In this document: one piece after another, positions 63,567 through 64,000 of the stretch
How positions within the stretch are numbered: the first letter of the stretch is position 1
Layout of the letters: the number at the start of each line of letters is the position of its first letter
Source of the DNA: Streptomyces tauricus
GTDB lineage: Bacteria; Actinomycetota; Actinomycetes; Streptomycetales; Streptomycetaceae
Assembly (NCBI RefSeq): GCF_014650955.1
Contig: NZ_BMVY01000023.1
Span: 87,646-151,645 of the forward strand
Direction: 5' to 3'
Length of the DNA stretch: 64,000 nucleotides
The notes under the pieces: generated by a model
Database searches by the model: none
What the model saw: the letters and a program-made list of their open reading frames with translations, nothing else
What the model was told of the DNA's origin: nothing
Position numbers and translations under genes: made by a program

Positions 63567-64000
63567 CGAACAGTTGCCTAGAGCTGGACAAGCTCGGCGG
63601 TGGCAGTTAGCATCTGTCAGCTCCCTGGAAATCAATTTCGGTGGAGCACCTCCCGATAATTCGGAAATTGAGCGGCCGGTCAGGCCGGTCGAAAACTTCT
63701 GATAAAGTCGGACTCGCCGAAAGAGAGCCGCAAGGCAATCAAATAGGCAAAGGCCTTCCAACTGGCCACTGGAAATGAATTCCGACCGGAAACGGAACGG
63801 AAAACGGATCTGGTAAGGTTGGAAGCACGAAGGGAAGCGCCCGGAGGAAAGCCCGAGAGGGTGAGTACAAAGGAAGCGTCCGTTCCTTGAGAACTCAACA
63901 GCGTGCCAAAAATCAACGCCAGATATGTTGATACCCCATCCACCACATCGTGGTGGGTGGAGGTTCCTTTGAAAAAGTCCTGCCGGGCGCAAGCACGGTA
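63567..64000 (+). other. Leader region of a 16S-23S-5S rRNA operon
   Basis: No protein gene fits. The sequence is AT-richer than the neighbours and contains CCTTGAGAACTCAACAGCGT (63883-63902), familiar from Streptomyces rrn leaders. A hairpin is formed by CCATCCACCAC (63936-63946) and GTGGTGGGTGG (63950-63960) with one G-T pair, possibly part of the processing stem. The 16S gene should begin just beyond the window. Confidence 0.85.

Overview
The window is high-GC actinobacterial chromosome and almost certainly Streptomyces. It is gene-dense with strong third-position G/C, uses many GTG and TTG starts and GTGA/ATGA overlaps, and carries a WhiB regulator, coenzyme F420 genes, many LytR-CpsA-Psr (LCP) proteins and repeat-filled intergenic gaps. 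I see no transposase, integrase, phage gene, tRNA or CRISPR array. Most of the sequence is core chromosome, with one catabolic cassette.

Region 1 (1-10.2 kb, mostly + strand) is a housekeeping block: the end of a GHKL ATPase, acpS, the NAD(P)H-hydrate repair enzyme, an L,D-transpeptidase, alanine racemase, an alpha/beta hydrolase, and the t6A tRNA-modification set tsaE, tsaB, rimI, tsaD. A degenerate L,D-transpeptidase-like membrane protein and a small unknown gene lie inside it. Region 2 (10.3-17.1 kb) is a bxl-like oligosaccharide cassette: a GH3 glycosidase and a sugar ABC importer, divergent from a LacI regulator. Region 3 (17.2-22.1 kb) has an LCP protein, a YciI/DGPF protein with an ECF42-type sigma factor, a membrane-dipeptidase homologue that has lost its zinc ligands, and a VOC protein.

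Region 4 (22.2-38.9 kb) is cell-envelope centred: a UDP-glucose dehydrogenase-type enzyme, five LCP ligase genes, a family 2 glycosyltransferase, a secreted amidase and a GDP-mannose pyrophosphorylase-like enzyme, with an acyl-CoA dehydrogenase and a thioesterase between. Region 5 (39-60.4 kb) holds a DNA glycosylase, fbiB-fbiA, cysteine dioxygenase, whiB, a large glycosyltransferase with a secreted partner, DUF3499, lactate permease, manB, Trm112-like, a sugar isomerase-like SIS protein, manA, a CDF metal transporter and ahcY. From memory this resembles the whiB2/fbiAB/manA/manB/sahH neighbourhood of mycobacteria. Region 6 (60.5-64 kb) has a hypothetical gene, an RDD protein, a SpoIIM-family protein and the promoter/leader of an rRNA operon; its 16S gene starts beyond the window.

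Themes: manA, manB and manC supply GDP-mannose, while the LCP proteins, glycosyltransferases and amidase assemble and remodel wall polymers. The most notable new observation is an unannotated 30-codon, apparently leaderless reading frame ending in a cysteine-rich block, upstream of cysteine dioxygenase; it looks like a cysteine-sensing attenuator peptide. Other points of interest are a pseudo-enzyme of the M19 dipeptidase family, a catalytically dead L,D-transpeptidase relative, a perfect palindrome abutting the start codon of a small unknown gene, and a dispersed intergenic repeat family (about 27 copies of one 20-mer) able to form strong hairpins.
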